The position numbers and the translations under genes were made by a program. DNA of 64,000 nucleotides from Natronospirales bacterium (GTDB taxonomy: Bacteria; Pseudomonadota; Gammaproteobacteria; Natronospirales; REEB76): positions 97,342-161,341 of the forward strand of contig JAJYUH010000004.1 in the NCBI GenBank assembly GCA_021792635.1, written 5' to 3'. Shown here piece after piece: positions 9,739-18,605 of the stretch. Position 1 is the stretch's first letter. Each line of letters starts with the position of its first letter. The notes beneath the pieces are model-generated. The model searched no databases and was not told the DNA's origin. It worked only from the letters and a program-made list of their open reading frames with translations.

Positions 9739-11160
9739 TTGAAAGCCTCCCTCAGCCTGCGCCAGACCCACCGTCTCAGCATGACACCGGAGCTGCGCCA
9801 GGCGCTGGGGCTGCTGCAGATGTCCGCCCTGGAGCTGCGCGATACGGTGCGCGAGGCGCTGGAGCACAACCTGCTGCTGGAAAAAATCGACGACAGCAAC
9901 GACGCGCCCCCTACCCCTGGGGAAGACGGGCCGCCGCCGGACGCGGATAGCCGCCCCGGGGACGGGGCAGCGGAGGAATGGCCGGTAGCGGAATGGGACA
10001 GCACCGAGGTCATACTGACCGGGGGCGATGGCGGCGAGGCGGATGCTCCCGAACCGGAAACCCAGCCGGGAGCCGGTCTCCGGGAGCATCTACTGTTGCA
10101 ACTGGATCTGGCGCACCTGAACGCCCGCGACACGGCCATCGGCACCCTGCTCATCGACAGCCTGAATGACGACGGCTACCTTGCGGAAAGCCTGGACGAA
10201 TTGCGGCTGGCTTGCGGCGACAACGACAGCGGTCCGGAGCCGGAGGAAATGGAAGCGGTGCTGCACCGTCTCCAGAGCTTCGACCCGACGGGCGTGGGTG
10301 CGCGCGACCTGCGCGAGTGCCTGGACCTGCAACTGCGCCCGCTGCCGGCCACACCTGCCCGGGAGCTGGCACTCACGCTGGTCAATGAGCATCTGCAGGA
10401 GCTGGCCGCCCATGCCCACGTGCAGCTCTGCCGCACACTGGAGGTGAGCGCCGCGGAACTGGAAACCGCCATTGCCCTGATCCAGTCGCTGAACCCGCGT
10501 CCCGGCACCGCGCTTGCCGCCGGCGCCGTGGATTTCGTCATACCGGACGTGCTGGCGTCGCGCCGCGACGGCCGCTGGGTGGTGGAGCTCAATCCCGAAA
10601 CCGCGCCGCGTCTGCACGTGAACACCCTGTACGCCGCCGCCCTCGGCCGGCGGCACCGCGAGCAACACGGCGACCTGGGGCGTCAGTTGCAGGAAGCACG
10701 CTGGCTGGTACGCAGCCTGAAAATGCGCAACGAAACCCTGTTGCGCGTGGCGCAGTGCCTCGTGCGTCATCAGGCTCATTTCCTCAGCGAGGGCGAGGAA
10801 GCCATGCGTCCGCTGATGCTCAAGAACGTGGCCGCGGAGCTGGGATTGCACGAGTCCACCATCTCGCGCGTGGTGGCGAATAAATATCTCGCCACGCCGC
10901 GCGGCACGCTCGCTTTCCGGCACTTTTTCTCCAACGAACTGTCAACAGATGATGGCGGTGCGCGCTCGGCCACCGCCATCCGCGCCCTGATACGCAAACT
11001 GGTTGCCCAGGAGGATCCACACCGCCCCCTGAGTGACGATCGCATTACCAGGGAGCTCGTAAGCCGCGGCATCCGCGTGGCCCGACGCACGGTCGCCAAA
11101 TACCGTGAGTCCATGACCATTCCCCCGGCTCACGAACGCAAACGCCTCGCAACGAGGTGA
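9739..11160 (+). CDS. rpoN: RNA polymerase sigma-54 factor
   Basis: Sigma-N, 473 aa. Region I begins KASLSLRQTHRLSMTPELRQ, followed by an acidic, Pro-rich region II (~50-115). The core-binding and HTH regions include LHESTISRVVANKY. The RpoN box ARRTVAKYRE lies near the C-terminus. It directs transcription from -24/-12 promoters with AAA+ activators. The start is TTG 9739 (MKASLSLRQ...), consistent with the conserved N-terminus; no ATG is available nearby. hpf follows 28 bp later. Confidence 0.96.
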   Translation: MKASLSLRQTHRLSMTPELRQALGLLQMSALELRDTVREALEHNLLLEKIDDSNDAPPTPGEDGPPPDADSRPGDGAAEEWPVAEWDSTEVILTGGDGGEADAPEPETQPGAGLREHLLLQLDLAHLNARDTAIGTLLIDSLNDDGYLAESLDELRLACGDNDSGPEPEEMEAVLHRLQSFDPTGVGARDLRECLDLQLRPLPATPARELALTLVNEHLQELAAHAHVQLCRTLEVSAAELETAIALIQSLNPRPGTALAAGAVDFVIPDVLASRRDGRWVVELNPETAPRLHVNTLYAAALGRRHREQHGDLGRQLQEARWLVRSLKMRNETLLRVAQCLVRHQAHFLSEGEEAMRPLMLKNVAAELGLHESTISRVVANKYLATPRGTLAFRHFFSNELSTDDGGARSATAIRALIRKLVAQEDPHRPLSDDRITRELVSRGIRVARRTVAKYRESMTIPPAHERKRLATR

Positions 11161-11188
11161 CAACATGACGATAAGCAGGAGTGACATC

Positions 11189-11512
11189 ATGCAAATTGAT
11201 ATTACCGGTCACCATGTGAACATTACCCCCGCACTCAAGAGTTATGTGGAGAACAAATTCGAGCGCCTGGAGCGGCATTTCGACCATGTCATCAACATTC
11301 ACGTGGTACTGACAGTGGAAAAACTGGAGCACAGGGCTGAAGCGACCCTGCACGTGGATCGCGGCAGGATTTTTGCCGACACCACGGATGCGGACATGTA
11401 CGCCGCCATTGACGCCCTCACCGACAAGCTCGACCGGCAAATCAAGAAACACAAGGACAAACTCACCCGCCATGGCGACCGTACCAGCGTGCGCACCATC
11501 GCCGCGCCTTAG
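11189..11512 (+). CDS. hpf: Ribosome hibernation promoting factor
   Basis: A short-form HPF/YfiA-family protein of 107 aa that binds the 30S decoding site and promotes 100S dimers in stationary phase. MQIDITGHHVNITPALKSYV is the typical N-terminus; the beta-alpha-beta fold continues through YAAIDALTDKLDRQIKKHKD. ATG 11189 has AGGAG 8 bp upstream, better than the in-frame ATG at 11165. It is followed by a strong terminator rather than by ptsN. Confidence 0.94.
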   Translation: MQIDITGHHVNITPALKSYVENKFERLERHFDHVINIHVVLTVEKLEHRAEATLHVDRGRIFADTTDADMYAAIDALTDKLDRQIKKHKDKLTRHGDRTSVRTIAAP

Positions 11513-11544
11513 ACCGGGATCAGCGGCAACCAAAGCGCGGAAAG

Positions 11545-11574
11545 CGGCGCGTCATGCGGACGCGCCGTTTTTTT
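11545..11574 (+). terminator. Rho-independent terminator after hpf
   Basis: A perfect 9-bp stem (CGGCGCGTC / GACGCGCCG) with a 5-nt loop, followed by seven T. It ends the lptB-rpoN-hpf transcript 33 bp after the hpf stop, so rapZ must have its own promoter. Confidence 0.9.
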
Positions 11575-11638
11575 GCATTCACGCCGCCAGCAGGTATGCT
11601 AGGGCCCTGAGCGATCTTTACTTTCAGGTGTGACGCGC

Positions 11639-12499
11639 ATGCGCCTGGTTCTCCTCAGCGGCCTGTCCGGCTCCGGCAAATCCGTGGCTCTCCACATGCT
11701 GGAGGACCTGGGCTATTACTGCGTGGACAATATCCCCGCCGGCCTGCTGCAGAACCTGGTGCGCGAAACCCTGTTGAGCAGCGATCCGGCCTACCACAAC
11801 ATGGCGGTAGGTATTGACGCACGCAACCGCATCGAGGACATCAGGTCCGTGCCGGAAACCGTGCGCCATCTGCGCACCCAGGGTATCGAATGCGACATCG
11901 TATTCCTGCATGCCGAGGACGGCGTGCTGTTGAAGCGCTACAACGAGACCCATCGCCCACACCCGCTGGCCAGCGAGGGACGCTCGCTGCGGGATGCCAT
12001 CCGCGCGGAACGCGATCTCCTGGGCGCCATCGCCGACGAAGCCGATATGGTGCTGGACACCACGCGTACTTCGGTGCATGAGTTGAGGGAACTGGTGCGC
12101 GCACGCATCCACCGCGGCGCGCGTCAGCAGTTGTCACTGCTGTTCCAATCCTTCGGATTCCGCCACGGGCTGCCGGGGGATTCGGATTTCGTCTTCGATG
12201 CCCGCGGCCTGCCGAATCCATACTGGGAAGCGGAGCTGCGCGCACTGACCGGCAGGGATGCGGCGGTGGTGCGTTTCCTGGAGGGCAGCGCGGCGGCACA
12301 GCGGTTCACCGGGGACCTGAGCGCGTTCCTGCAACACTGGATTCCGCAATTCGAATCTTCGAACCGCCGCTACCTCACGGTATCAGTGGGCTGTACCGGC
12401 GGTTATCACCGCTCGGTGTTCGTGGTGGAAAAACTGGCGGCGCATTTCCGCGCCGCGGGGCGGGAAGTGCTGGTGCGGCATAACGAATTGAAGGGTTGA
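11639..12499 (+). CDS. rapZ: RNase adapter protein RapZ
   Basis: A 286-aa P-loop protein; Walker A is LSGLSGSGKSVALHMLEDLG, and the C-terminus has the SVGCTGGYHRSVFVVEKL motif that binds glucosamine-6-phosphate in known RapZ. In enterobacteria it presents the sRNA GlmZ to RNase E and so tunes GlmS and amino-sugar supply. ATG 11639 matches the conserved MRLVLLSG start; a GTG 9 bp upstream is the alternative. In many relatives ptsN precedes and ptsO follows; neither is present here. Confidence 0.94.
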   Translation: MRLVLLSGLSGSGKSVALHMLEDLGYYCVDNIPAGLLQNLVRETLLSSDPAYHNMAVGIDARNRIEDIRSVPETVRHLRTQGIECDIVFLHAEDGVLLKRYNETHRPHPLASEGRSLRDAIRAERDLLGAIADEADMVLDTTRTSVHELRELVRARIHRGARQQLSLLFQSFGFRHGLPGDSDFVFDARGLPNPYWEAELRALTGRDAAVVRFLEGSAAAQRFTGDLSAFLQHWIPQFESSNRRYLTVSVGCTGGYHRSVFVVEKLAAHFRAAGREVLVRHNELKG

Positions 12500-12572
12500 T
12501 GCGCGTGGCCTGCACGCCGCTCCTTCCGCACCCGCCACAGGCGGCCGGCGCCCGCCTGACCGGCGTGGCCAT

Positions 12573-13949
12573 TCAGCCTGGCCCGTTACGCGCGGCAGGG
12601 GCATCCAACAGCGCCAAGATCGCCTGCGTACTGCGCTCCACCAGCGCCGCGTCTCCGCGGCTTTCCACGTTCAGCCGCAGCAGCGGCTCGGTGTTGGAGC
12701 GGCGCAGATTGAATCGCCAGTCCGTGAACTCCATGCTGATGCCGTCCACCGACGAGATACGTTGCGCCTCGCCCGCATACCGTTCCTGAACCCGCCGCAA
12801 GGCGGCGTCCGCATCCGTCACGCCGCGGTTGATCTCGCCGCTTACCGGGAATCGGTCCTGGCGCGCCCGCACCAGCTCCGACAGTGGTGTATCGTTGGAT
12901 GACAGGAGTTCCAGCAGCAGCAGCCAGGGAATCATGCCGCTGTCGCAGTAGGCGAATTCCCGGAAATAATGGTGCGCGCTCATCTCGCCCCCATAAACCG
13001 CGTCCTCCGCCCGCATGCGCTCCTTGATGAAGGCATGACCGCATTTGGACTCGATGGGGATGCCGCCCAGACTTTCCACCATCTCGATGGTGTTCCACAC
13101 AAGGCGCGGATCATGGATGATCTTCGACCCGGGATACTTGCGCAGGAACATCCCGGCGAACAACCCCACCAGGTAATAACCCTCGATAAACCGGCCGCGG
13201 GCGTCGAAAAAAAAGCAGCGGTCAAAATCCCCGTCCCAGGCGAGGCCGAGATCGGCCCCGGTTTTCCGTACCAGCCGGGCCGTTGCATCCCGGTGTTCCG
13301 GCAACAGCGGATTGGGCACGCCGTTCGGAAAATGGCCGTCGGGTTCCCGGTACAACCAGGTGACCTGCACGGGCAGGCGCGCAAACAGTTGTTCCAGCAC
13401 CGGAGCGGCGGCGCCGTTACCCGGATTCGCCACCAGTTTCAGCGGGCGCAGAGTGCCCGTCACAAGACCGAGCAACTGATCCACATACGCATCGCGGGTG
13501 CTCACCGGCCGCACCGCGGCCGCACCGGACGGAGCCGCGCGACGGTCGCCGAGCGCACGCCGGGCGATCTCCTTCAGCCCCGTGTCTTCACTCAGGGGGC
13601 GTGCGCCGGCGCGCACCAATTTGAAGCCGTTGTAGTCTGGCGGGTTGTGACTCGCCGTGACCATGACACCGCCGTCGCATCCCAGATGGTTGACGGCGTG
13701 ATAGATCTCCTCGGTGCCGCACATGCCCAAGTCCAGTACCTCGGCACCACCGGCTGCAAGGCCCGCTGACACCGCCTGGGCGAAAGACGGACCGGACAGC
13801 CGCACGTCCCGTCCCACCACCACGCTGCGTGCATCAAGATATTCGGCGAACGCCCGGCCGATACGCGCCGCCAGGTCCGCATCCAGCTCGCCGGGCACGC
13901 GCCCGCGGATATCGTAAGCCTTGAAGCATTGGATGCGGGCGTCGCTCAT
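12573..13949 (-). CDS. Phosphomannomutase/phosphoglucomutase
   Basis: An alpha-D-phosphohexomutase of 458 aa (CpsG/ManB/AlgC type) interconverting mannose-6-P and mannose-1-P. The phosphoserine loop is TASHNPPDYNG (Ser100), the Mg site DGDFDRCFFFD, and the sugar-binding loop YGGEMSAHHYF. The C-terminal phosphate loop is RRSNTEPLLRLN. The product feeds the GDP-mannose enzyme encoded at 23.5-24.9 kb. It converges on rapZ with 73 bp between, in which no terminator is obvious. Confidence 0.93.
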   Translation of the reverse strand: MSDARIQCFKAYDIRGRVPGELDADLAARIGRAFAEYLDARSVVVGRDVRLSGPSFAQAVSAGLAAGGAEVLDLGMCGTEEIYHAVNHLGCDGGVMVTASHNPPDYNGFKLVRAGARPLSEDTGLKEIARRALGDRRAAPSGAAAVRPVSTRDAYVDQLLGLVTGTLRPLKLVANPGNGAAAPVLEQLFARLPVQVTWLYREPDGHFPNGVPNPLLPEHRDATARLVRKTGADLGLAWDGDFDRCFFFDARGRFIEGYYLVGLFAGMFLRKYPGSKIIHDPRLVWNTIEMVESLGGIPIESKCGHAFIKERMRAEDAVYGGEMSAHHYFREFAYCDSGMIPWLLLLELLSSNDTPLSELVRARQDRFPVSGEINRGVTDADAALRRVQERYAGEAQRISSVDGISMEFTDWRFNLRRSNTEPLLRLNVESRGDAALVERSTQAILALLDAPAARNGPG

Positions 13950-15044
13950 GGGTTATCCGCGTTCGCGATGACTCATCGGGATACTCGCCGCGCCGCGCTT
14001 CGACAGTCGCCGGCGGCGGGACCGGCATGACAGGATGTGCGTCCGGTTTCCACAAAAACAGCCGCATGGAATTTCCAATCGGCGATTGCATGGTAACCGA
14101 TTCCGGCTGCCGGGATAAGTACCGCCGTTCCCACACGCGACAGGCTGGTGCCCACCGCCATTCTGCATTACCCTGAATCGCGCAAGCCGACTGTTGCCGG
14201 CGGAACTGTGGCTCACGACAGGTAAACGGCGATGCTGCTGACCAAAGCGCGCATTCACCGGGGAATACTGCTCGCTGCGTTGGCGCTGCTCGGCACATGT
14301 GCAAGCTCTCCGCCGGTGCCTGAGCTCTCGACTATCAAGCTTCCTGCGCCACCCCCGGTGCTGCGTAATGTGTTATTGAAATTCAGAATTGGCGTGTGTT
14401 TCTCTCTTGCTTCCCCCCTGTCCGTCAGACATGACGGAAGTGCGTTATGTCGCCGGCGGCCAAACGGCTGCCGCAACGAGTTCACCTTGTGCGGAAATCG
14501 GCTTCCAATACCTGGATAAAAAAGAGTAGCCGATGTCCGCATGATGAAATCCAGCGGCGACGCCGGCCTGGACCGCGTCGCACTGCGCATCGTGACGCAG
14601 GCAAAGTTCCCGCCTCCTCCCGCACCGCTCATAAAAAAGTACCGGAACTTCACCATCCCCGTATGCGGTGACGGTAAATCGAGCGCCGCTGCAAAGCAAA
14701 ACTGAGCGGCCCCCGGTTTTGGTGAAAGCGGCCGCACAGCCGCCGCAACACCGGATCGCGATGCGGCACGTTGCTGCCAGCGGGCAATTCCGGCTTTCAG
14801 ATGCCGGCATTTCTTTTCCCGGTCAACCCGATTGCACTGAGTCCCTGACACGCCTCCGCCGACCTCCGGCCCATCAGGGATCCGCGTACCATTGCGCGCG
14901 GATGTCCTCGCGGCACAGGCGCATGCGCACCGCGCATGGGGTGCGAGGAATGCCTGCTGCCCAAGCGCGGGCGGGCATGCTAAATTGCGGCCGGTACACG
15001 TAAAAGAAATCACGGATCAGGCGCGACACGGGAGGGAGCGGGGC
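13950..15044. other. Gene-poor gap with a degraded remnant
   Basis: About 1.1 kb without an intact gene. The only recognisable content is the TonB-like remnant (14232-14705, listed separately). A TAAATT element near 14980, ahead of the ABC ATPase start, could be part of a -10 region. Long antisense frames here have no family features and look like GC-driven shadows. Confidence 0.5.
14232..14705 (+). pseudogene. Broken TonB-like lipoprotein remnant
   Basis: ATG 14232 opens a frame with a signal-like stretch and lipobox-like LLGTC (MLLTKARIHRGILLAALALL...). The frame then loses coherence near 14380. A second piece in another frame, 14541-14705, reads SSGDAGLDRVALRIVTQAKF and PPPPAPL, the signature of a TonB C-terminal domain. 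The pieces lie in different frames with stop codons between them (for example the TAG near 14528), so at least two disruptions are needed. The TonB assignment rests on that short motif. It could be a chance juxtaposition. Confidence 0.4.
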
Positions 15045-15968
15045 GTGATTCAGATTGACGGCTTGAGCTTCCGCTATCCCCGGGGGGAGAACGACGCCAT
15101 CAGCAAGCTTTCGCTGCGCGTGCGACCGGGAAGCCTGTTCGGTCTGCTGGGACCGAATGGTTCGGGGAAGACCACCTTGATTTCGATTTTGACGGGACTG
15201 CTGCCCTCTCCGCCCGGGCGGGTGCAGATTGAGGGCAAGCCGCTGCCCGCCCGGCGCCCGGAAATCCAGTCATGCAGTGCGCTGGTGCCGCAGGACTATG
15301 CCTTTTATCCACGCCTGAGCGTCGCGGAAAACCTTGCGTTTTTCGCCGGTGCGCTCGCCATTCCGGCCGCAGATACCGGCGTTCGCATGCAAGAAGCCCT
15401 CTCGGTATCGGGTCTGGAACCTTTCCATGGCGCGCGCGCGGAAAGACTCTCCGGAGGTCTCAAACGCCGGCTGAATCTGGCCATCGGCTTGTTGAACCGT
15501 CCACGTCTGCTGTTTCTGGACGAACCCACGGTGGGCATTGATCCGCAGTCACGTCACTTTATTCTCGAAACCATCCGTCGCATCAACCGCCGGGGCGCCA
15601 CGGTGGTGTACACCTCGCACAATATGGAGGAAGTGGAATCGCTGTGCGATGAAATTGGCGTGCTGGACAATGGGCGGCTGCTGGTACAGGGAACCCTGGA
15701 GCAGTTGTTGGGGGGCAGTGAAAGCAAACAACTGGTGGTGGGACTCGCGTCCCCGCTCACCGCCGAACAGAGCAAAGCGCTGGCTGCCCGGCCCGGGCTG
15801 GAAATCGCGGGTTCCGAGTTGTGCGTTCCCTCATGCAGCGCAGCGGATTTTCACCGCCTCATGGCCCTGCTGGCAAATCACGGGATCGAGCCGAGCCGGG
15901 TGAAATACGGCTATGGAAACCTGGAGCAATTGTTTCTGCATCTGACCGGACACCGGCTGAGGGACTGA
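15045..15968 (+). CDS. ABC transporter ATP-binding protein (lipid-cluster exporter)
   Basis: A 307-aa DrrA/CcmA-like ATPase with Walker A LGPNGSGKTT, signature RLSGGLKRRLNLAIGL, Walker B LLFLDEPTVGIDP and switch His in YTSHNMEEVE. The extra C-terminal ~80 residues are typical of ATPases paired with ABC-2 permeases. GTG 15045 (VIQIDGLSF) has GGAG about 10 bp upstream. The frame is open to 14892, but that extension is unlike the family. It is 1 bp ahead of the permease gene and is the first gene of the plus-strand arm of the lipid cluster, so it probably exports the product. Confidence 0.92.
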   Translation: MIQIDGLSFRYPRGENDAISKLSLRVRPGSLFGLLGPNGSGKTTLISILTGLLPSPPGRVQIEGKPLPARRPEIQSCSALVPQDYAFYPRLSVAENLAFFAGALAIPAADTGVRMQEALSVSGLEPFHGARAERLSGGLKRRLNLAIGLLNRPRLLFLDEPTVGIDPQSRHFILETIRRINRRGATVVYTSHNMEEVESLCDEIGVLDNGRLLVQGTLEQLLGGSESKQLVVGLASPLTAEQSKALAARPGLEIAGSELCVPSCSAADFHRLMALLANHGIEPSRVKYGYGNLEQLFLHLTGHRLRD

Positions 15969-15969
15969 A

Positions 15970-17178
15970 ATGCGCACGCTGTACTCCCTCGTCAAAAAGG
16001 AATGGATCATGCTGCTGCGCGACTGGCATGCGCTGCTGCTGCTGTTCGTCATGCCCGCGGTATTCATTCTGGTCATGTCGCTCGCCTTGCAGAACAGCTT
16101 TGCCTCACAGCAGGCCGTGCATATCCGTTACTACCTGATCAATGAAGATCCGGGGCCGGTCAGCGCGGCGCTGACGCAACGGCTGCTCGCGGTGCCGGGA
16201 TTCAGCGCTTTGCCCGCACAGGCCCCGGTCGCGGCGCTGGCAACCCGGGTGCGCCGCGACCGGGCGCAGTTCCTGGTAGTGATCCCGCGCGGTTTCGGCC
16301 AGGCCCTGCTGCATGTCCATCCGCTGCCGGTGCGCATGCTGGCCGGACCGGGAGTCGAACCGGCGGTGTACAAGCTGTTTGAGGTTGCGTTGCGTAACGC
16401 CCTCGGCCGGATCTATGCGCAACGCGCGCTGGCGCGCCTGAGAAACCTGGCACCCGCTCCGGTTTCCGCCGCTGTTCCGGGCTTTGATTTCGATGCCGCA
16501 GACAAGCTGCTGCAAGCCGCATCGCTGTATCAGACGCACGGGCGGACGGAATTCCCCTCTTCGGTGCAGCAGAATGTGCCGGCGTGGCTGGTTTTCGCCA
16601 TGTTTTTCATCGCCATTCCGCTCTCCACCACCTGGATGCAGGAACGGCAGCAGGGCACCTATGCGCGGCTGCGCAGCATGGGGTTGAGCACACGCACGCT
16701 GCTGCTGGGCAAATTGCTGCCGTATCTCGGCATCAATCTCCTGCAGGTGATCCTGATGCTGCTCGTGGGACTCATCGTACTGCCCTGGCTCGGAGGCGAC
16801 CGGCTCACCCTGGGACACTCGCCGCCGGCCCTCGCCGTCATGGCACTGACGGTAAGTTTCGCATCCGTGACCTATGCCCTGCTGGTAGCGACTCTGGTTT
16901 CCACCGGCGAGCAGGCGACGATTTTCACCGGCGTGGCCAATCTGCTGATGGCGGCGCTGGGCGGAATCATGGTGCCGCGCTTCCTGATGCCGCCGCTCAT
17001 GCAGGCATTGAGTGCGTATTCCCCCATGGCCTGGGGGCTGGAGGGCTTTCTCGACGTGTTCCTGCGGCACGGCGGACTCAGGACGGTGGCGCCGGAAGCC
17101 TTGCGCCTGGTTGCGTTCGGTCTTGCCTGTCTGGCGCTGGCGGGTCTGCGGCCCGGCAGGCGGGAAGGAAAAGGATGA
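15970..17178 (+). CDS. ABC-2 type permease
   Basis: A 402-aa membrane protein. One N-terminal helix (~20-42) is followed by a large extracytoplasmic domain (~45-200) and then five or six C-terminal helices (from ~215), the YhhJ/ABC-2 layout. It ends in a basic tail, RPGRREGKG. It partners the preceding ATPase. Its stop overlaps the acyl carrier protein start, indicating translational coupling between exporter and biosynthetic genes. Confidence 0.9.
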   Translation: MRTLYSLVKKEWIMLLRDWHALLLLFVMPAVFILVMSLALQNSFASQQAVHIRYYLINEDPGPVSAALTQRLLAVPGFSALPAQAPVAALATRVRRDRAQFLVVIPRGFGQALLHVHPLPVRMLAGPGVEPAVYKLFEVALRNALGRIYAQRALARLRNLAPAPVSAAVPGFDFDAADKLLQAASLYQTHGRTEFPSSVQQNVPAWLVFAMFFIAIPLSTTWMQERQQGTYARLRSMGLSTRTLLLGKLLPYLGINLLQVILMLLVGLIVLPWLGGDRLTLGHSPPALAVMALTVSFASVTYALLVATLVSTGEQATIFTGVANLLMAALGGIMVPRFLMPPLMQALSAYSPMAWGLEGFLDVFLRHGGLRTVAPEALRLVAFGLACLALAGLRPGRREGKG

Positions 17179-17444
17179 TGAACCGGGAACAGCTCAAACT
17201 CGAACTCAAGCAGATGATTATCCGGGAATGTGAAAAGGACTTGCGCCCGGAGCAAATCCCGGATGACGCCGTACTCATCGGCAGCGAGGGCAGTCTGGCC
17301 CTGGATTCCCTGGACGCGCTGCAGATCGCGCTGGCGGTCAAACAGCAGTATGGCAAGCGCATTGACGGCAACAATCAGACGCGCGCCGCACTGACTTCCA
17401 TCAATACGCTCGCCGACTTTATCCTGCCGGACGGCGTACCCTGA
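17175..17444 (+). CDS. Acyl carrier protein
   Basis: An 89-aa ACP with the phosphopantetheine serine (Ser45) in LALDSLDALQIALAV, where the usual DSL motif is intact. It carries acyl intermediates for the two ketosynthase genes that follow. The sequence is unlike the housekeeping AcpP and closer to ACPs of aryl-polyene and other type II PKS-like clusters. ATG 17175 overlaps the permease stop. Confidence 0.92.
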   Translation: MMNREQLKLELKQMIIRECEKDLRPEQIPDDAVLIGSEGSLALDSLDALQIALAVKQQYGKRIDGNNQTRAALTSINTLADFILPDGVP

Positions 17445-17453
17445 AAATCATCC

Positions 17454-18605
17454 ATGGCAGGCGCGTACATTCGGGGTATGGGATTGAGCTGCGCGCTGGG
17501 CGAGGACGCGGCAAGCAGCGTGTCGGCCCTGCAGCGCCGGCAGATGCGCCCGGTGGCGTTGCGGCTGGAGGAATTCACCGAGCCGGTGCAGATGCCGTAT
17601 TACCGCATCCCGGATCGCGCGGAATTGTTTGATGCCGGACGGCTCGCACGTCTGCTGCCCCCGGCGGCCCGCGCCGCGGTGACCCAGGCCGGACTGACGC
17701 CCGGGGAAATCCGCCGGCTGCCGCTGTTCATCGGATCTTCCTGTTTTTCCATCGGCGTGTCTGAAGCGCGCTACGCCGCGGCGCTGGCGCAGCAACCGCA
17801 AACTGCGATACCCATGCCCCTGTGCGGCTATCAGGATATGGCCGTGGTCCTGCAACAGACGCTCGGTTGCCGGGGCGACACCTACACCTACAACACCGCC
17901 TGCACGGCATCGGCCAATGCGCTGCTGGGCGCGCTGCACATGATCGAACTGGGCTGGTACCGGCACGCCCTGGTGGTGGGCGCAGAGTTGGCCAATCGCA
18001 CCACGCTCGCGGGTTTCTCGGGCCTGCAGATCGTGGCAGACGCGCTGCGCCCTTTCGATGCGGCGCGCAAGGGCCTCGTGCTGGGCGAGGGCATCGGTGC
18101 GGTGGTGCTGTCGGCGGAAACGGATTCCACAAACCGCCTGCGGGTGCTCGGCGGCGCCAGCAATTGCGACACATGGAGCGTCACCACCGCCGACACCGGA
18201 GGCAAGTCCGTGGCGGCGGTATTGAGTCAGGCCCTGGAACAGACGCATCTGCAGCCGCGCCAGGTACGCGCCATCAAGGCGCATGGCACCGCCACGCCCG
18301 CGGGCGACACCGCCGAAGCCCTGGGGATGCGGCAGGTGTTTGCCGGTGTGCCGCCGCTGTCGGTGCTCAAACCCTGTCTCGGACACACGTTGGGCGCATG
18401 CGGGATCAACGAACTGATCCTGTTCGCCGGCGCGCTGCAACGCGGCTTCCTGCCCGCCACGCCCGGATTTGCAACACCCGATCCCGCACTCGGCGTGCAG
18501 CCGATCACCGCGCCGGAGCCGGCGCCGGACGGCCACTATCTGCTCAACCATTTCGGGTTCGGCGGCAACAACACCGTGCTGGTACTGGAAAAGACCGCGC
18601 CATGA
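17454..18605 (+). CDS. Beta-ketoacyl-ACP synthase (FabB/F-like)
   Basis: A 383-aa type II ketosynthase. The active residues are Cys150 in YNTACTASANA, His277 in IKAHGTATPAGD, Lys306 and His311 in LKPCLGHTLGACG; GFGGNN near the C-terminus is also conserved. It is shorter than housekeeping FabF (~410) and divergent, like ketosynthases of secondary-lipid clusters. It performs decarboxylative elongation on ACP-bound substrates. It overlaps the next gene by 4 bp (ATGA). Confidence 0.92.
   Translation: MAGAYIRGMGLSCALGEDAASSVSALQRRQMRPVALRLEEFTEPVQMPYYRIPDRAELFDAGRLARLLPPAARAAVTQAGLTPGEIRRLPLFIGSSCFSIGVSEARYAAALAQQPQTAIPMPLCGYQDMAVVLQQTLGCRGDTYTYNTACTASANALLGALHMIELGWYRHALVVGAELANRTTLAGFSGLQIVADALRPFDAARKGLVLGEGIGAVVLSAETDSTNRLRVLGGASNCDTWSVTTADTGGKSVAAVLSQALEQTHLQPRQVRAIKAHGTATPAGDTAEALGMRQVFAGVPPLSVLKPCLGHTLGACGINELILFAGALQRGFLPATPGFATPDPALGVQPITAPEPAPDGHYLLNHFGFGGNNTVLVLEKTAP

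Noticed and set aside
14255..15013. 252-codon frame antisense in the gap before the lipid cluster
   Set aside because: Cys/Arg/Ala-rich shadow without family features; it overlaps the TonB-like remnant.
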